Shown: piece after piece, positions 28,555 through 37,291 of the stretch
Layout of the letters: the number at the start of each line of letters is the position of its first letter
Numbering within the stretch: position 1 is the first letter of the stretch
Position numbers and translations under genes: made by a program
Notes under the pieces: model-generated
What the model saw: only the letters and a program-made list of their open reading frames with translations
Told to the model about the DNA's origin: nothing
Databases searched by the model: none
Assembly (NCBI GenBank): GCA_903875135.1
Contig: CAIQUZ010000114.1
Location: forward strand, 124,001 to 188,000
Length of the DNA stretch: 64,000 nucleotides
DNA from: an uncultured beta proteobacterium
GTDB lineage: Bacteria > Pseudomonadota > Gammaproteobacteria > Burkholderiales > Burkholderiaceae
Reading direction: 5' to 3'

Positions 28555-30033
28555 ATGATCAATAAAAAATCTCCCGCCTCAAAAAGACCAGCACCTTCCC
28601 GCACTTCGAGTACAGTAAGCAAAAAAACGCCATATAACCCGGCAATGGCTAAAGCTAAGGCCTTACCTGTCCATTTAGAGCACTTAATACGAGTTTTGCC
28701 TGAGGTCTTGAAGTTTGACTCACCATCGGACATGGTGGTAAGTAAGTACTTTAAAGATAACAGCCAGTTAGGCAATCGTGATCGGGCCTTGATTGCTGAG
28801 TCCACTTTTTCAGTCTTGAGACATAAATTAGAGTTATTGCAATACGCTCAAAGTGGTCAAGGGCCATTGTTACGCAGAATTGGTCTGCTAGGGCTCATGA
28901 TAGCTTTATCTGAGGGCGGTTTAGGAACGAGTCATCGTTTAGAAAGTGCCTTAGCGGATTTAGCCTTTATAGCGCACCCTGGAGAAGTTGATTGGTTGCA
29001 ACGTTTTGTGACATATCCTAGGGATAGTCTGACGCCGCAGGTGAAGCATAATCTGCCAGATTGGTTATGGGATGAGTTAGCAACCCAAATTGGTTCTGAA
29101 CATCGAGAGTCTTTGGCTAAAGCGCTTTTAAAGCCAGCCTCTTTGGACTGTCGCATTAACTCCTTAAAAGAAAAAAGAGAGGTCTTACTAGAGGAACTCA
29201 ATACTTTGGGGGGGAGATATCAAGCTATTCCAACACCTTATTCTGAGTTAGGAGTGCGGTTGCTGGGCAAGCCAGCATTACAGAATTTACAGAGTTTTAA
29301 AGACGGAAAATTTGAAGTGCAAGATGAGGGCAGTCAATTATTAAGCATGCTCTTAGCCCCCAAGAGGGGGGAGATGGTGGTTGATTTTTGTGCAGGAGCG
29401 GGTGGTAAAACCTTGGCGATGGGTGCCATGATGAAATCCATGGGGCGCTTATATGCCTTTGATATTTCAGCCAGGCGATTAGCCAGACTCAAACCTAGGG
29501 TCGCTAAAAGTGGTTTATCCAATGTTCATCCCGTGTGGATTGATAGCGAAAATGATGCAAAAGTGAAGCGCTTAGCCGGTAAGATTGACAGAGTGTTAGT
29601 AGATGCACCCTGCAGCGGACTTGGCACTTTAAGGCGCAATCCCGATCTTAAATGGCGCCAAACGCCTCAATCGATTGAAGAGCTTCAAGCCAAACAGTTC
29701 TCTATTTTGAGCGCAGCGGCTAAATTGTTAAAACCTGGTGGCCGATTAGTTTATGCAACCTGTAGTTTGTTACAACAAGAAAACCAAACGATTGTGAATG
29801 AGTTTTTACAACAACACACCAACTTTATTTTATTAGATCCAAAGCTTGCTTTGACTGCACCATTTCCGCGTATCAATGATTTACCAGTAGGGGCAAGTTT
29901 GGAGAATTCTTGGTGGCAATTGTGGCCAGATCAGCATGAAACGGATGGATTTTTTGCCGCCATCCTTGAGAGAAATTCAACCCCAACTCCCAAAAAGGTC
30001 TATCCAGACCAAGAGAAGCCAATAGAAGAGTAA
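28555..30033 (+). CDS. RsmB/NOP family RNA (cytosine-5) methyltransferase
   Basis: SAM-dependent m5C methyltransferase for RNA, probably 16S rRNA. The 492-residue protein has a basic Ser/Thr/Pro-rich N-terminal tail, an RsmB-like N-terminal helical part, the SAM motif VVDFCAGAGGKTLAMG, and both catalytic cysteines: VDAPCSGLGTLRRNPDLKW and YATCSLLQQEN. It may be RsmB itself or a paralogue; the N-terminal domain is divergent and the target base cannot be told. Lies between purN and the desaturase on one strand. Confidence 0.88.
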   Translation: MINKKSPASKRPAPSRTSSTVSKKTPYNPAMAKAKALPVHLEHLIRVLPEVLKFDSPSDMVVSKYFKDNSQLGNRDRALIAESTFSVLRHKLELLQYAQSGQGPLLRRIGLLGLMIALSEGGLGTSHRLESALADLAFIAHPGEVDWLQRFVTYPRDSLTPQVKHNLPDWLWDELATQIGSEHRESLAKALLKPASLDCRINSLKEKREVLLEELNTLGGRYQAIPTPYSELGVRLLGKPALQNLQSFKDGKFEVQDEGSQLLSMLLAPKRGEMVVDFCAGAGGKTLAMGAMMKSMGRLYAFDISARRLARLKPRVAKSGLSNVHPVWIDSENDAKVKRLAGKIDRVLVDAPCSGLGTLRRNPDLKWRQTPQSIEELQAKQFSILSAAAKLLKPGGRLVYATCSLLQQENQTIVNEFLQQHTNFILLDPKLALTAPFPRINDLPVGASLENSWWQLWPDQHETDGFFAAILERNSTPTPKKVYPDQEKPIEE

Positions 30034-30057
30034 AATAAGGTTTTTCGGGCAATATTG

Positions 30058-31266
30058 ATGACAATTTTTACTGAACTCAATCAAGTCATGCCAGCTTGGT
30101 TAATCGATTGGATTGCTGGTGGTGTTTTGCAGTGGTCTGGCTGGAGTCTCTTTTGGTACGTTATGATCATGACGCACATTACTATTGCGAGCGTCACCAT
30201 CTTTTTGCATCGTCATCAAGCGCATCGTGCCTTAGATTTGCATCCCAATGTTGCGCATTTTTTCCGTTTTTGGTTATGGCTAACCACTGGCATGATTACG
30301 AAGGAATGGGCAGCGATTCATCGCAAACACCACGCGAAGTGCGAAACTGAAAATGATCCACATAGTCCGCAAATGCAAGGTATTCAAACCATCATGTGGC
30401 GTGGTGCGGATTTATATAAGATTGAAAGTAAAAACCGTGAGACTATCGAAAAATATGGTCAGGGCACTCCAGATGATTGGATCGAAAATCATCTTTACGA
30501 CAAATATCGTTGGCAAGGTTTAGGGTTGATGATGATTATCAACTTAGTTTTGTTTGGTGCGATGGGTGGCCTCGTATGGGCAATTCAAATGGTGTGGATT
30601 CCGATAACAGCGGCAGGCATCATTAATGGGATTGGGCACTATTGGGGTTATCGTAATTATGATTGCGAAGATGCCTCACGCAATATCTCTCCGATCGGTC
30701 TTATTATCGGTGGCGAAGAGTTGCATAATAATCATCATACCTATGCTACTAGTGCCAAGTTATCGAGTAAGTGGTATGAATTTGATATTGGTTGGTTCTA
30801 TATCCGATGTTTAGAAACTTGTGGATTGGCCAATGTCAAAAAGACGATTCCAAAAATAAAATCATCACACCCTCGCCATATCAGTGAAGATTTAGTTAAA
30901 ACGATTGTGACGCATCGTTACGAAATTATGTCTAGATATAGTAAAACACTCAAAGCTGCATTTAATTTAGAAGTTCAAACGATGAAAAGTTTAGCCAAAG
31001 AATTCGCCGATAATCACCATTGGTTATTTAAAGATGAAGCCAATCTCAATCCATCACAAAAAGCCCGTTTGGAAACTTTAATGGGGGTTAATGAACGCAT
31101 TAAACACCTGATTGAGATGCGTCGAGAGTTAACGCAACTTTGGACAAAGTCCACGGCTTCTAGAGAGCAACTGACAGAACAGCTTCATCATTGGTGCCTG
31201 AAGGCTGAAAAAAGTAATTTGCAGTTACTTCAAAATTTTTCTCAGAAACTGAAAACATACGCATAA
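30058..31266 (+). CDS. membrane fatty-acid desaturase (acyl-CoA delta-9 type)
   Basis: Di-iron, membrane-bound desaturase that introduces a double bond into fatty acyl chains, adjusting membrane fluidity. The 402-residue protein has all three histidine boxes: HRHQAH, HRKHH and HNNHH, between hydrophobic segments. A roughly 120-residue hydrophilic, helix-rich C-terminal extension (from HISEDLVKTIVTHRYEIM) follows the catalytic core. The ATG at 30058 is preferred over an adjacent TTG. Ends in a bidirectional terminator. Confidence 0.9.
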   Translation: MTIFTELNQVMPAWLIDWIAGGVLQWSGWSLFWYVMIMTHITIASVTIFLHRHQAHRALDLHPNVAHFFRFWLWLTTGMITKEWAAIHRKHHAKCETENDPHSPQMQGIQTIMWRGADLYKIESKNRETIEKYGQGTPDDWIENHLYDKYRWQGLGLMMIINLVLFGAMGGLVWAIQMVWIPITAAGIINGIGHYWGYRNYDCEDASRNISPIGLIIGGEELHNNHHTYATSAKLSSKWYEFDIGWFYIRCLETCGLANVKKTIPKIKSSHPRHISEDLVKTIVTHRYEIMSRYSKTLKAAFNLEVQTMKSLAKEFADNHHWLFKDEANLNPSQKARLETLMGVNERIKHLIEMRRELTQLWTKSTASREQLTEQLHHWCLKAEKSNLQLLQNFSQKLKTYA

Positions 31267-31300
31267 AAAAACCGCACTTAAATGAGTGCGGTTTTTTTTA
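31265..31300. terminator. Bidirectional intrinsic terminator
   Basis: AACCGCACT (31270-31278) and AGTGCGGTT (31285-31293) form a 9-bp stem with A tracts before and T tracts after, so it can stop both the plus-strand desaturase transcript and the minus-strand rpmB-rpmG transcript (rpmG stop at 31313). Confidence 0.9.
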
Positions 31301-31312
31301 GAGAGATTTTAA

Positions 31313-31480
31313 TTATTTAATCTTCGTTTCTTTATAAGAAACATGCTTACGCACTTTAGGATCAAACTTCATAATTTCCATCTTCTCAGGGGTTGTTCTT
31401 TTATTCTTGGTTGTCGTATAAAAGTGTCCAGTACCTGCAGTCGATTCTAATTTGATTTTTTCGCGTCCGCCTTTAGCCAT
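31313..31480 (-). CDS. rpmG: 50S ribosomal protein L33
   Basis: A 55-residue ribosomal protein read directly from the sequence: [20 protein letters not shown] at the start and [18 protein letters not shown] at the end. This is the zinc-free form, since the two CxxC pairs of the zinc-binding type are absent. Fifteen bases downstream of rpmB on the same strand, the usual rpmB-rpmG pair. Confidence 0.97.
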   Translation of the reverse strand: MAKGGREKIKLESTAGTGHFYTTTKNKRTTPEKMEIMKFDPKVRKHVSYKETKIK

Positions 31481-31495
31481 GATGAATTCCTTTTT

Positions 31496-31729
31496 TTATA
31501 GTGCGCCACGAGCACGGATATCAGCTAAAACTGAATCAATACCATTTTTATCAATGAGACGTAAACCTGCATTGGTTAAGCGTAAGCTTATCCAACGGTT
31601 TTCGGACTCTACCCAAAAACGACGATTTTGCAGATTTGGCAAAAAACGGCGTTTCGTTTTATTGTTTGCATGGGAAACATTGTTACCGACCATCGGCTTT
31701 TTCCCGGTGACTTGGCAGACCTTAGCCAT
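31496..31729 (-). CDS. rpmB: 50S ribosomal protein L28
   Basis: A 77-residue protein with the family start [20 protein letters not shown] and [20 protein letters not shown]. The open frame runs 15 codons further upstream, but the ATG at 31729 with GGAGTGT just before it is canonical. A strong promoter lies 36-65 bases upstream. Confidence 0.97.
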   Translation of the reverse strand: MAKVCQVTGKKPMVGNNVSHANNKTKRRFLPNLQNRRFWVESENRWISLRLTNAGLRLIDKNGIDSVLADIRARGAL

Positions 31730-31764
31730 GACACACTCCTTCATATTCTTAACTAAAGACCATG

Positions 31765-31794
31765 ATTGTATCATTTAGTATTCCTATTTGCCAA
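31765..31794 (-). promoter_or_regulatory. rpmB-rpmG promoter
   Basis: On the minus strand, TTGGCA (31794-31789) and TACAAT (31770-31765) are each 5/6 matches to consensus with an 18-base spacer. Initiation near 31757 gives a leader of about 28 bases for rpmB. It sits just after the radC stop, so the ribosomal genes are separable from radC. Confidence 0.65.
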
Positions 31795-31802
31795 GTGTAA
31801 AA

Positions 31803-32519
31803 TCAAAATTTATCAAAACCTTCATTTTTCAGTTGGCCACCATCTAAAAAGGAGTAGTAGGTATTTATAGTTACGATGATGTGATCTAAAACACTGATTT
31901 CAATCGATTTTAATAGCTTTTGTAGTTGATTGGTTAGACGGAGGTCAGCTTGGCTGGGGCTGGCGATACCGTTTGGATGGTTATGCGCAAAAATCACCGC
32001 AGAGGCATTTCGTTGCAAGGCTTCTTTAACGATTTGTCGTGGATAAATCAGGGTTTGATCCGTACTTCCTCGAAAGAGTATTTTAAATTCAATGAGGTAG
32101 CCGGATTGATCCAGAAAAAAACAGGCAAAAACCTCATGGTCGAGGTGACCAATGGTCGCTTGTAAAAACTCTCTTGTCGTAGCTTGGGATTTAAGAAGCG
32201 GGCGTTCATGTAATTTTTCTAAGCTAGCACGGCGCACTATTTCTTTAGCGGCTTGTAGTTGCGACCATTTGGATAAGCCCAACCCATGGATATGTCGAAG
32301 ATCCTCCATACTGCAACTTAGTAGTGAATGTATTCCTCCACAATGTTGCAAAATATCAGAGGATAGTTCAATGGCATTTCTGGAAGGCGTGCCCGTTCTA
32401 ATGAAAATCGATAGTAGTTCGGCATTGCTCAGGGATTGTGCACCCTCATCTAAAAGTCGTTCTCGTGGCCTCATATTGGTGGGCCAATGTCGAATCGATG
32501 GACGAGATGGCTGAGCCAT
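31803..32519 (-). CDS. radC: RadC family JAB-domain protein
   Basis: A 238-residue member of the RadC/YicR family, with an N-terminal helix-hairpin-helix region (LRHIHGLGLSKWSQLQAAKE) and a C-terminal MPN/JAB metal-binding motif AHNHPNGIASPSQAD. Despite its name, a direct role in recombination is not established. The reading frame stays open for 325 codons upstream, opposite fkpB and ispH, but family similarity begins only at MAQPSRPSIRHWP, with ATG at 32519. Divergent from fkpB across 18 bases. Confidence 0.93.
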   Translation of the reverse strand: MAQPSRPSIRHWPTNMRPRERLLDEGAQSLSNAELLSIFIRTGTPSRNAIELSSDILQHCGGIHSLLSCSMEDLRHIHGLGLSKWSQLQAAKEIVRRASLEKLHERPLLKSQATTREFLQATIGHLDHEVFACFFLDQSGYLIEFKILFRGSTDQTLIYPRQIVKEALQRNASAVIFAHNHPNGIASPSQADLRLTNQLQKLLKSIEISVLDHIIVTINTYYSFLDGGQLKNEGFDKF

Positions 32520-32537
32520 CGCTACAATAGGAAGAAT

Positions 32538-32981
32538 ATGAAAAATATTGTAAAAATCGACTCTTTTTTGACATTGCACTATCGATTGAGTTTTGTAAAT
32601 GGTGCAGATATTGCAAATACTTTTACGGATAAACCGGCTACGGTTTTGATGGGTGGCGGGCAGTTTGCGCCGGGCCTGGAAAAAACCCTGTTTGGAATGG
32701 TTGAAGGTGATCAAAAGACCGTCACACTTAGTCCTCAGGATGGCTTTGGTATTCGAAACCCAGAGCTGGTTCAGAAGATTTCTCTTCAAACTCTGCAACA
32801 AAATAGTGATCCAGAACACGATTTTTCCGCTGGAGATATGGTTGAATTTGATGCGCCGCATGGCGGGAAATATGCAGGTGTCCTGCAAAGTATCGATGAG
32901 ACTGGCGCTTGGTTTGACTTTAATCATCCATTGGCTGGTAAAGATATTATTTTTGAAGTGAAGTTGATATCCGTTTTGTAA
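32538..32981 (+). CDS. fkpB: FKBP-type peptidyl-prolyl cis-trans isomerase, SlpA/FkpB type
   Basis: Small prolyl isomerase and chaperone. The 147-residue protein has FKBP features with the SlyD/SlpA-like insert: LHYRLSF, PGLEKTLFGMVEGDQKTVTLSPQDGFG and FDFNHPLAGKDIIFEVKL. The ATG at 32538 follows AGGAAG. Its position just before ispH mirrors the fkpB-ispH pair of E. coli. Confidence 0.92.
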   Translation: MKNIVKIDSFLTLHYRLSFVNGADIANTFTDKPATVLMGGGQFAPGLEKTLFGMVEGDQKTVTLSPQDGFGIRNPELVQKISLQTLQQNSDPEHDFSAGDMVEFDAPHGGKYAGVLQSIDETGAWFDFNHPLAGKDIIFEVKLISVL

Positions 32982-33029
32982 ATATTGAATCAGTATAGAT
33001 TTTAGATGTACTAAATAAAAAAATAATTG

Positions 33030-33995
33030 ATGACACAGACCATAGAACAAAATGAAATATTGTTGGCGCAGCCTAGGGGATTTTGCGCAGGCGTGGATAG
33101 AGCAATTACGATCGTCAACCAAGCTTTGGAGAAATTTGGAGCCCCCATTTATGTACGTCATGAGATTGTTCATAATCAGTATGTCGTGAGTGATTTGCGC
33201 AACCGTGGCGCTATTTTTATTGAGGATCTTGCGGAAGTTCCTCCTGGTGCCACCTTGATATTTAGTGCTCACGGGGTCCCGCCGAGTATTAAAGAAGAAG
33301 CCGCTCAACGAGGATTTCGAGTATTTGATGCAACATGCCCATTGGTTACCAAGGTTCATGTTGAGGTGAGCAAAATGTATCAGCAGGGTTTTTACATCGT
33401 TATGATTGGGCACAAGGGACATCCGGAAGTTGAAGGTACGATGGGACAAGTGAAAGATCGAATAAGTTTGGTAGAAAAAGTAGAAGACGTTCAAAAATTA
33501 CAGTTACCTTTGGATCAACCCATTGCTTATGTCACGCAAACAACGCTTTCAATAGATGAGACATTAGATATTGTTGCGGCATTAAAAAATAAGTTTCCTC
33601 AGATAACACAACCTAAAAAACAAGACATTTGTTACGCCACGCAGAATCGTCAAGACGCCGTTAAATTTATGGCACCACAAGTTCAATTAGTTATTGTCGT
33701 GGGAAGTCCTAATAGCTCAAACTCGAATCGCTTGTGGGAACTATCTGAAAAACTTGGGGTAAAAGCGTATATGGTGGATGACCCTGCGCAATTAAAAGAA
33801 GAGTGGTTTATCGGTGTGAAAAGAGTTGGCTTAACGGCAGGGGCATCCGCTCCAGAGGTTTTAGCTCAGTCGATTATTGAAAAAATCAGAGAGTTTGGAC
33901 CACGCACGATCAAGAGTTTAGATGGAGTAACTGAAAAAACGATTTTTCAGTTACCAAAAGGTCTTAATGAAGTGGTTGTTAGTAAAATGAATTAA
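33030..33995 (+). CDS. ispH: 4-hydroxy-3-methylbut-2-enyl diphosphate reductase
   Basis: Last step of the MEP isoprenoid pathway, making IPP and DMAPP with a [4Fe-4S] centre. The 321-residue protein has the three cluster cysteines in [22 protein letters not shown] and ICYATQNRQ, plus [11 protein letters not shown] and TAGASAPE. An adjacent TTG at 33027 is in frame; the ATG at 33030 is preferred. dxs and ispA occur near the right end of the window, so three isoprenoid genes are present. Confidence 0.97.
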   Translation: MTQTIEQNEILLAQPRGFCAGVDRAITIVNQALEKFGAPIYVRHEIVHNQYVVSDLRNRGAIFIEDLAEVPPGATLIFSAHGVPPSIKEEAAQRGFRVFDATCPLVTKVHVEVSKMYQQGFYIVMIGHKGHPEVEGTMGQVKDRISLVEKVEDVQKLQLPLDQPIAYVTQTTLSIDETLDIVAALKNKFPQITQPKKQDICYATQNRQDAVKFMAPQVQLVIVVGSPNSSNSNRLWELSEKLGVKAYMVDDPAQLKEEWFIGVKRVGLTAGASAPEVLAQSIIEKIREFGPRTIKSLDGVTEKTIFQLPKGLNEVVVSKMN

Positions 33996-34042
33996 ATGAA
34001 ATTTCAGTGCATCATCTTAATGAACCTACTAGGAGAGTCAGT

Positions 34043-35230
34043 ATGAAGTTATTCAATCAAGGAAGAATTAGCGCGCGATTCAAAACAACGACCATCATTG
34101 CTCTAAGTGCTGCTATGTTCGTCGCATGTGGAAAAAAAGAGGTCGCTAAAACTGAGTCAGATGTATTAATTGTCAAAATTGGTAACGTTGCACCGCTGAC
34201 TGGCCCCAATGCGCATTTAGGTAAGGATAACGAAAACGGTGCGCGTCTTGCAGTTGAAGAAATCAATCAGAAGGGCTTGGTAATTAATGGTAAAAAAATA
34301 ACTTTAGAATTTATTGGTGAAGATGATGCCTCTGATCCAAAGCAGGGTACACAAGTTGCACAAAAATTAGTTGATCAAAAGGTAGTTGCAATTGTTGGAC
34401 ATTTAAATTCAGGAGTGTCCATTCCCGCATCGAAGATTTATAGCGAAGCAGGAATTGTTCAGCTTTCACCTTCCTCAACTAACCCTGAATATACCAATCA
34501 AGGTTTTAAAACGACTTACCGACTGGTTGGTACCGATGCTCAACAAGGTCCTGTTTTAGCCCACTTTGCCATGGACAAATTGAAAGCAAAGAATATTGCG
34601 ATTGTTGATGATTCAACACAATACGGTAAAGGCTTGGCGGATGAGTTTGAAAAAACGGTGATAGCCTCAGGTGGAAAGATTGTTGTCCATGAGGCCACGA
34701 ATGACAAAGCGACAGACTTTAAAGCCATCCTGACGAAAATTAAATCAAAAAAACCGGACATCATTTTGTATGGCGGCATGGATGCTACTGGTGGACCTTT
34801 TGCGAAACAGGCTAAAGAGTTAGGAATTACCGCAAAAATTATCGGTGGTGATGGTATTTGTAGCCCTACATTAGCCCAACTGGCTGGAGATGCTGTAGGT
34901 AATGTTGTTTGTTCAACAGTAGGCGTCCCCAAAGAAAGTTTGATGAATGGCGAGGCATTTTTGAAAAATTATCAAACGCGATTTAATGCTGAAGTACAGA
35001 TCTATTCGCCGATGGCCTACGATGCGGTGATGGTGATAGTGGATGCTATGAAACGCGCGAATTCGACAGATGCCGCGGCCATTCTTGCTGCCATGCCTGC
35101 GACTAATTATGCAGGTTTATCTGGTCAAATCGCCTTTGACGCAAAGGGTGATTTAAAAGAAAGTGTGATTACACTCAACCAATATAAAGATGGAAAAGTC
35201 GTGACACTTGAAGTTGTCAAGATGCAGTAA
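34043..35230 (+). CDS. livJ: branched-chain amino acid ABC transporter, substrate-binding protein
   Basis: Periplasmic ligand-binding component of a Liv-type importer. About 395 residues, with GNVAPLTGPNAHLGKDNENG near the N-terminus and the two-lobe periplasmic-binding type 1 fold. The signal sequence ends FVACGKK, a lipobox-like site with Cys at residue 29, so the protein may be lipid-anchored rather than free. The ATG at 34043 follows AGGAGAG. Followed by a hairpin and then livH. The ligand (Leu/Ile/Val or another small amide or amino acid) cannot be fixed. Confidence 0.9.
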   Translation: MKLFNQGRISARFKTTTIIALSAAMFVACGKKEVAKTESDVLIVKIGNVAPLTGPNAHLGKDNENGARLAVEEINQKGLVINGKKITLEFIGEDDASDPKQGTQVAQKLVDQKVVAIVGHLNSGVSIPASKIYSEAGIVQLSPSSTNPEYTNQGFKTTYRLVGTDAQQGPVLAHFAMDKLKAKNIAIVDDSTQYGKGLADEFEKTVIASGGKIVVHEATNDKATDFKAILTKIKSKKPDIILYGGMDATGGPFAKQAKELGITAKIIGGDGICSPTLAQLAGDAVGNVVCSTVGVPKESLMNGEAFLKNYQTRFNAEVQIYSPMAYDAVMVIVDAMKRANSTDAAAILAAMPATNYAGLSGQIAFDAKGDLKESVITLNQYKDGKVVTLEVVKMQ

Positions 35231-35238
35231 TTAAAAAT

Positions 35239-35267
35239 AACGGCAGATTGAACTCTGCCGTTTTCTT
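35239..35267 (+). terminator. Terminator-like hairpin between livJ and livH
   Basis: AACGGCAGA (35239-35247) and TCTGCCGTT (35254-35262) form a perfect 9-bp stem with a 6-base loop, followed by TTCTT and then directly by the livH ATG (35268). It looks like an intrinsic terminator or attenuator that lowers expression of the permease and ATPase genes relative to livJ, and it occupies the place of a livH Shine-Dalgarno. Confidence 0.75.
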
Positions 35268-36203
35268 ATGGATACTCTCTTACAGCAAATTCTGAATGGT
35301 TTAGTTTTAGGGAGTATTTATGCCTTAATTGCCTTGGGGTACACCATGGTGTACGGGGTACTTGGCATTATTAATTTTGCGCATGGTGAAGTATTGATGT
35401 TGGGTGCAATGATTGCATTAACAGCCATGAAGGTGCTTCAATATGTATTTCCACAGATGAATGATTGGTTCATGGTGATCATTGTTTTGGTCATCGCCAT
35501 TGCGTCTTGCTCGTTGATCAGTTTTTATATTGAAAAGTTGGCTTATCGCCCGCTCCGTTTTGCTCCCCGCTTGGCACCATTAATTTCTGCGATTGGAATG
35601 TCGATTTTGTTGCAAACGATTGCGATGATGATTTGGGGAAGAACACCGCTTAGATTTCCGCAGTTATTGCCAAGTCAAATGATTCCGATTCCCTATTCTA
35701 CGGCCACGATTACTGGAAAAGAAATCATCATTATCGTTGTATCCTTCATCGTGATGGTAGGATTATTAATCCTAGTAAAACGGACCAAATTTGGCAGGGC
35801 GATGCGTGCAACCGCCGAAAATCCCCAAGTGGCAGGTTTGATGGGCGTTAATACGAATCGTGTTATTTCGTATACATTTATGTTAGGTGGTGGGCTAGCG
35901 GCATTAGCCGGAGTGATGATTGCCCTAAATTATGGATCAGCTCATTTTTATATGGGCTTTATCCCCGGGTTAAAGGCATTTACCGCCGCTGTTTTAGGCG
36001 GAATTGGTAACATCCCAGGAGCAATGCTAGGTGGTTTACTTCTAGGTGTTATTGAATCTTTAGGAGCTGGATATATTAGTGATCTCACTGGTGGAGTATT
36101 AGGGTCAAATTATCAAGATATCTTCGCTTTTATTGTATTAATTACGGTATTGATTTTTAGGCCCTCAGGATTGATGGGAGAAAAATTAGGTGACCGCTCA
36201 TGA
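35268..36203 (+). CDS. livH: branched-chain amino acid ABC transporter permease LivH
   Basis: Inner-membrane permease of the Liv importer. The 311-residue protein begins with the typical DTLLQQILNGLVLGSIYALI and has FAHGEVLMLGAM and the ATPase-contact region MRATAENPQVAGLMGVN. The ATG at 35268 gives the canonical N-terminus, yet no Shine-Dalgarno precedes it; a hairpin does. Overlaps livM by 4 bases. Confidence 0.95.
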   Translation: MDTLLQQILNGLVLGSIYALIALGYTMVYGVLGIINFAHGEVLMLGAMIALTAMKVLQYVFPQMNDWFMVIIVLVIAIASCSLISFYIEKLAYRPLRFAPRLAPLISAIGMSILLQTIAMMIWGRTPLRFPQLLPSQMIPIPYSTATITGKEIIIIVVSFIVMVGLLILVKRTKFGRAMRATAENPQVAGLMGVNTNRVISYTFMLGGGLAALAGVMIALNYGSAHFYMGFIPGLKAFTAAVLGGIGNIPGAMLGGLLLGVIESLGAGYISDLTGGVLGSNYQDIFAFIVLITVLIFRPSGLMGEKLGDRS

Positions 36204-37291
36204 ATTGGAGTGACCCAATTTTGGCAAAAAATCTGAAAACACTTCAGTGGATCATATTGGGAGTCTTTGTTTGTCTTGCCCCTTGGTTCTGTGTCATTTC
36301 GGGCGGGAATTATTGGGTAAGAGTTTTAGACTTTGCCTTACTTTATGTTTTTTTAGCATTAGGTCTGAATATCGTCGTTGGATTTGCCGGCTTATTAGAT
36401 CTTGGTTATATTGCTTTTTATGCTGTTGGTGCCTACTGTGCGGGTTTATTAGCTTCGCCGCATTTAGCACTTGCCTTTGCAGCGATACAAGCAAACTTTC
36501 CACAAGGATTGCATACTTCTTACCTATTTATTTTGCCTTTAGCCGCAGTGGTGGCTGCTATATTTGGCATCTTACTAGGAGCTCCTACTTTGAAATTACG
36601 TGGCGACTACTTAGCCATAGTGACTCTAGGATTTGGAGAAATTATTCGTATTTTTTTAAATAATTTAGATCGACCTATGAACTTTACGAATGGACCAAAA
36701 GGGATTAATGGGATCGATGCTGTTAGCATCGGCGGCATTTCTTTTAATAAACAGTTTCAGTTCGATGGATTTTCTATCCCCGCCGTCATTCTTAACTATT
36801 ATTTATTCCTACTTTTAGTCATTGTCGTGATGGTGATTTGTCAACGGCTACAGTTTTCTCGCATTGGAAGAGCGTGGGTAGCGATTCGGGAAGATGAGAT
36901 TGCAGCCAAAGCGATGGGTATCAAGACCCGCGATTTAAAATTATTGGCATTCGCAATTGGGGCTTCCTTTGGTGGGGTATCAGGGGCATTATTTGCTTCA
37001 TTTCAGGGGTTTATTTCCCCAGAGTCTTTTTCACTTTCAGAGTCGGTGGTGATTTTGGCGATGGTTGTCCTTGGTGGAATGGGACACATTCCAGGGGTGA
37101 TTTTAGGTAGTGTGATGTTAGCTATTTTTCCTGAGTTTTTAAGAGCCGTACTCGTACCGATGCAAAACATGTTATTTGGACATGTTGTGATCGATGCAGA
37201 GATTATTCGTCAATTTTTGTATGGTTGTGCCTTGATATTAGTCATCCGCTTTAGACCACATGGTTTATGGCCGCAAGCGAGGACCTCATGA
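36200..37291 (+). CDS. livM: branched-chain amino acid ABC transporter permease LivM
   Basis: Second permease of the Liv importer, 363 residues with about nine hydrophobic segments. Carries ALGLNIVVGFAGLLDLGYIA, LRGDYLAIVTLGFGEIIRI and the ATPase-contact loop WVAIREDEIAAKAMGI. Starts inside the livH stop codon (ATGA) and ends in another ATGA overlap with livG, so expression is tightly coupled. Confidence 0.95.
   Translation: MNWSDPILAKNLKTLQWIILGVFVCLAPWFCVISGGNYWVRVLDFALLYVFLALGLNIVVGFAGLLDLGYIAFYAVGAYCAGLLASPHLALAFAAIQANFPQGLHTSYLFILPLAAVVAAIFGILLGAPTLKLRGDYLAIVTLGFGEIIRIFLNNLDRPMNFTNGPKGINGIDAVSIGGISFNKQFQFDGFSIPAVILNYYLFLLLVIVVMVICQRLQFSRIGRAWVAIREDEIAAKAMGIKTRDLKLLAFAIGASFGGVSGALFASFQGFISPESFSLSESVVILAMVVLGGMGHIPGVILGSVMLAIFPEFLRAVLVPMQNMLFGHVVIDAEIIRQFLYGCALILVIRFRPHGLWPQARTS

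Noticed and set aside
32520-33494. A 325-codon open extension of the radC frame opposite fkpB and ispH
   Set aside because: RadC similarity begins only at the ATG at 32519, the extension has no recognisable domain and covers two certain genes on the other strand. It is a shadow of their codon use.
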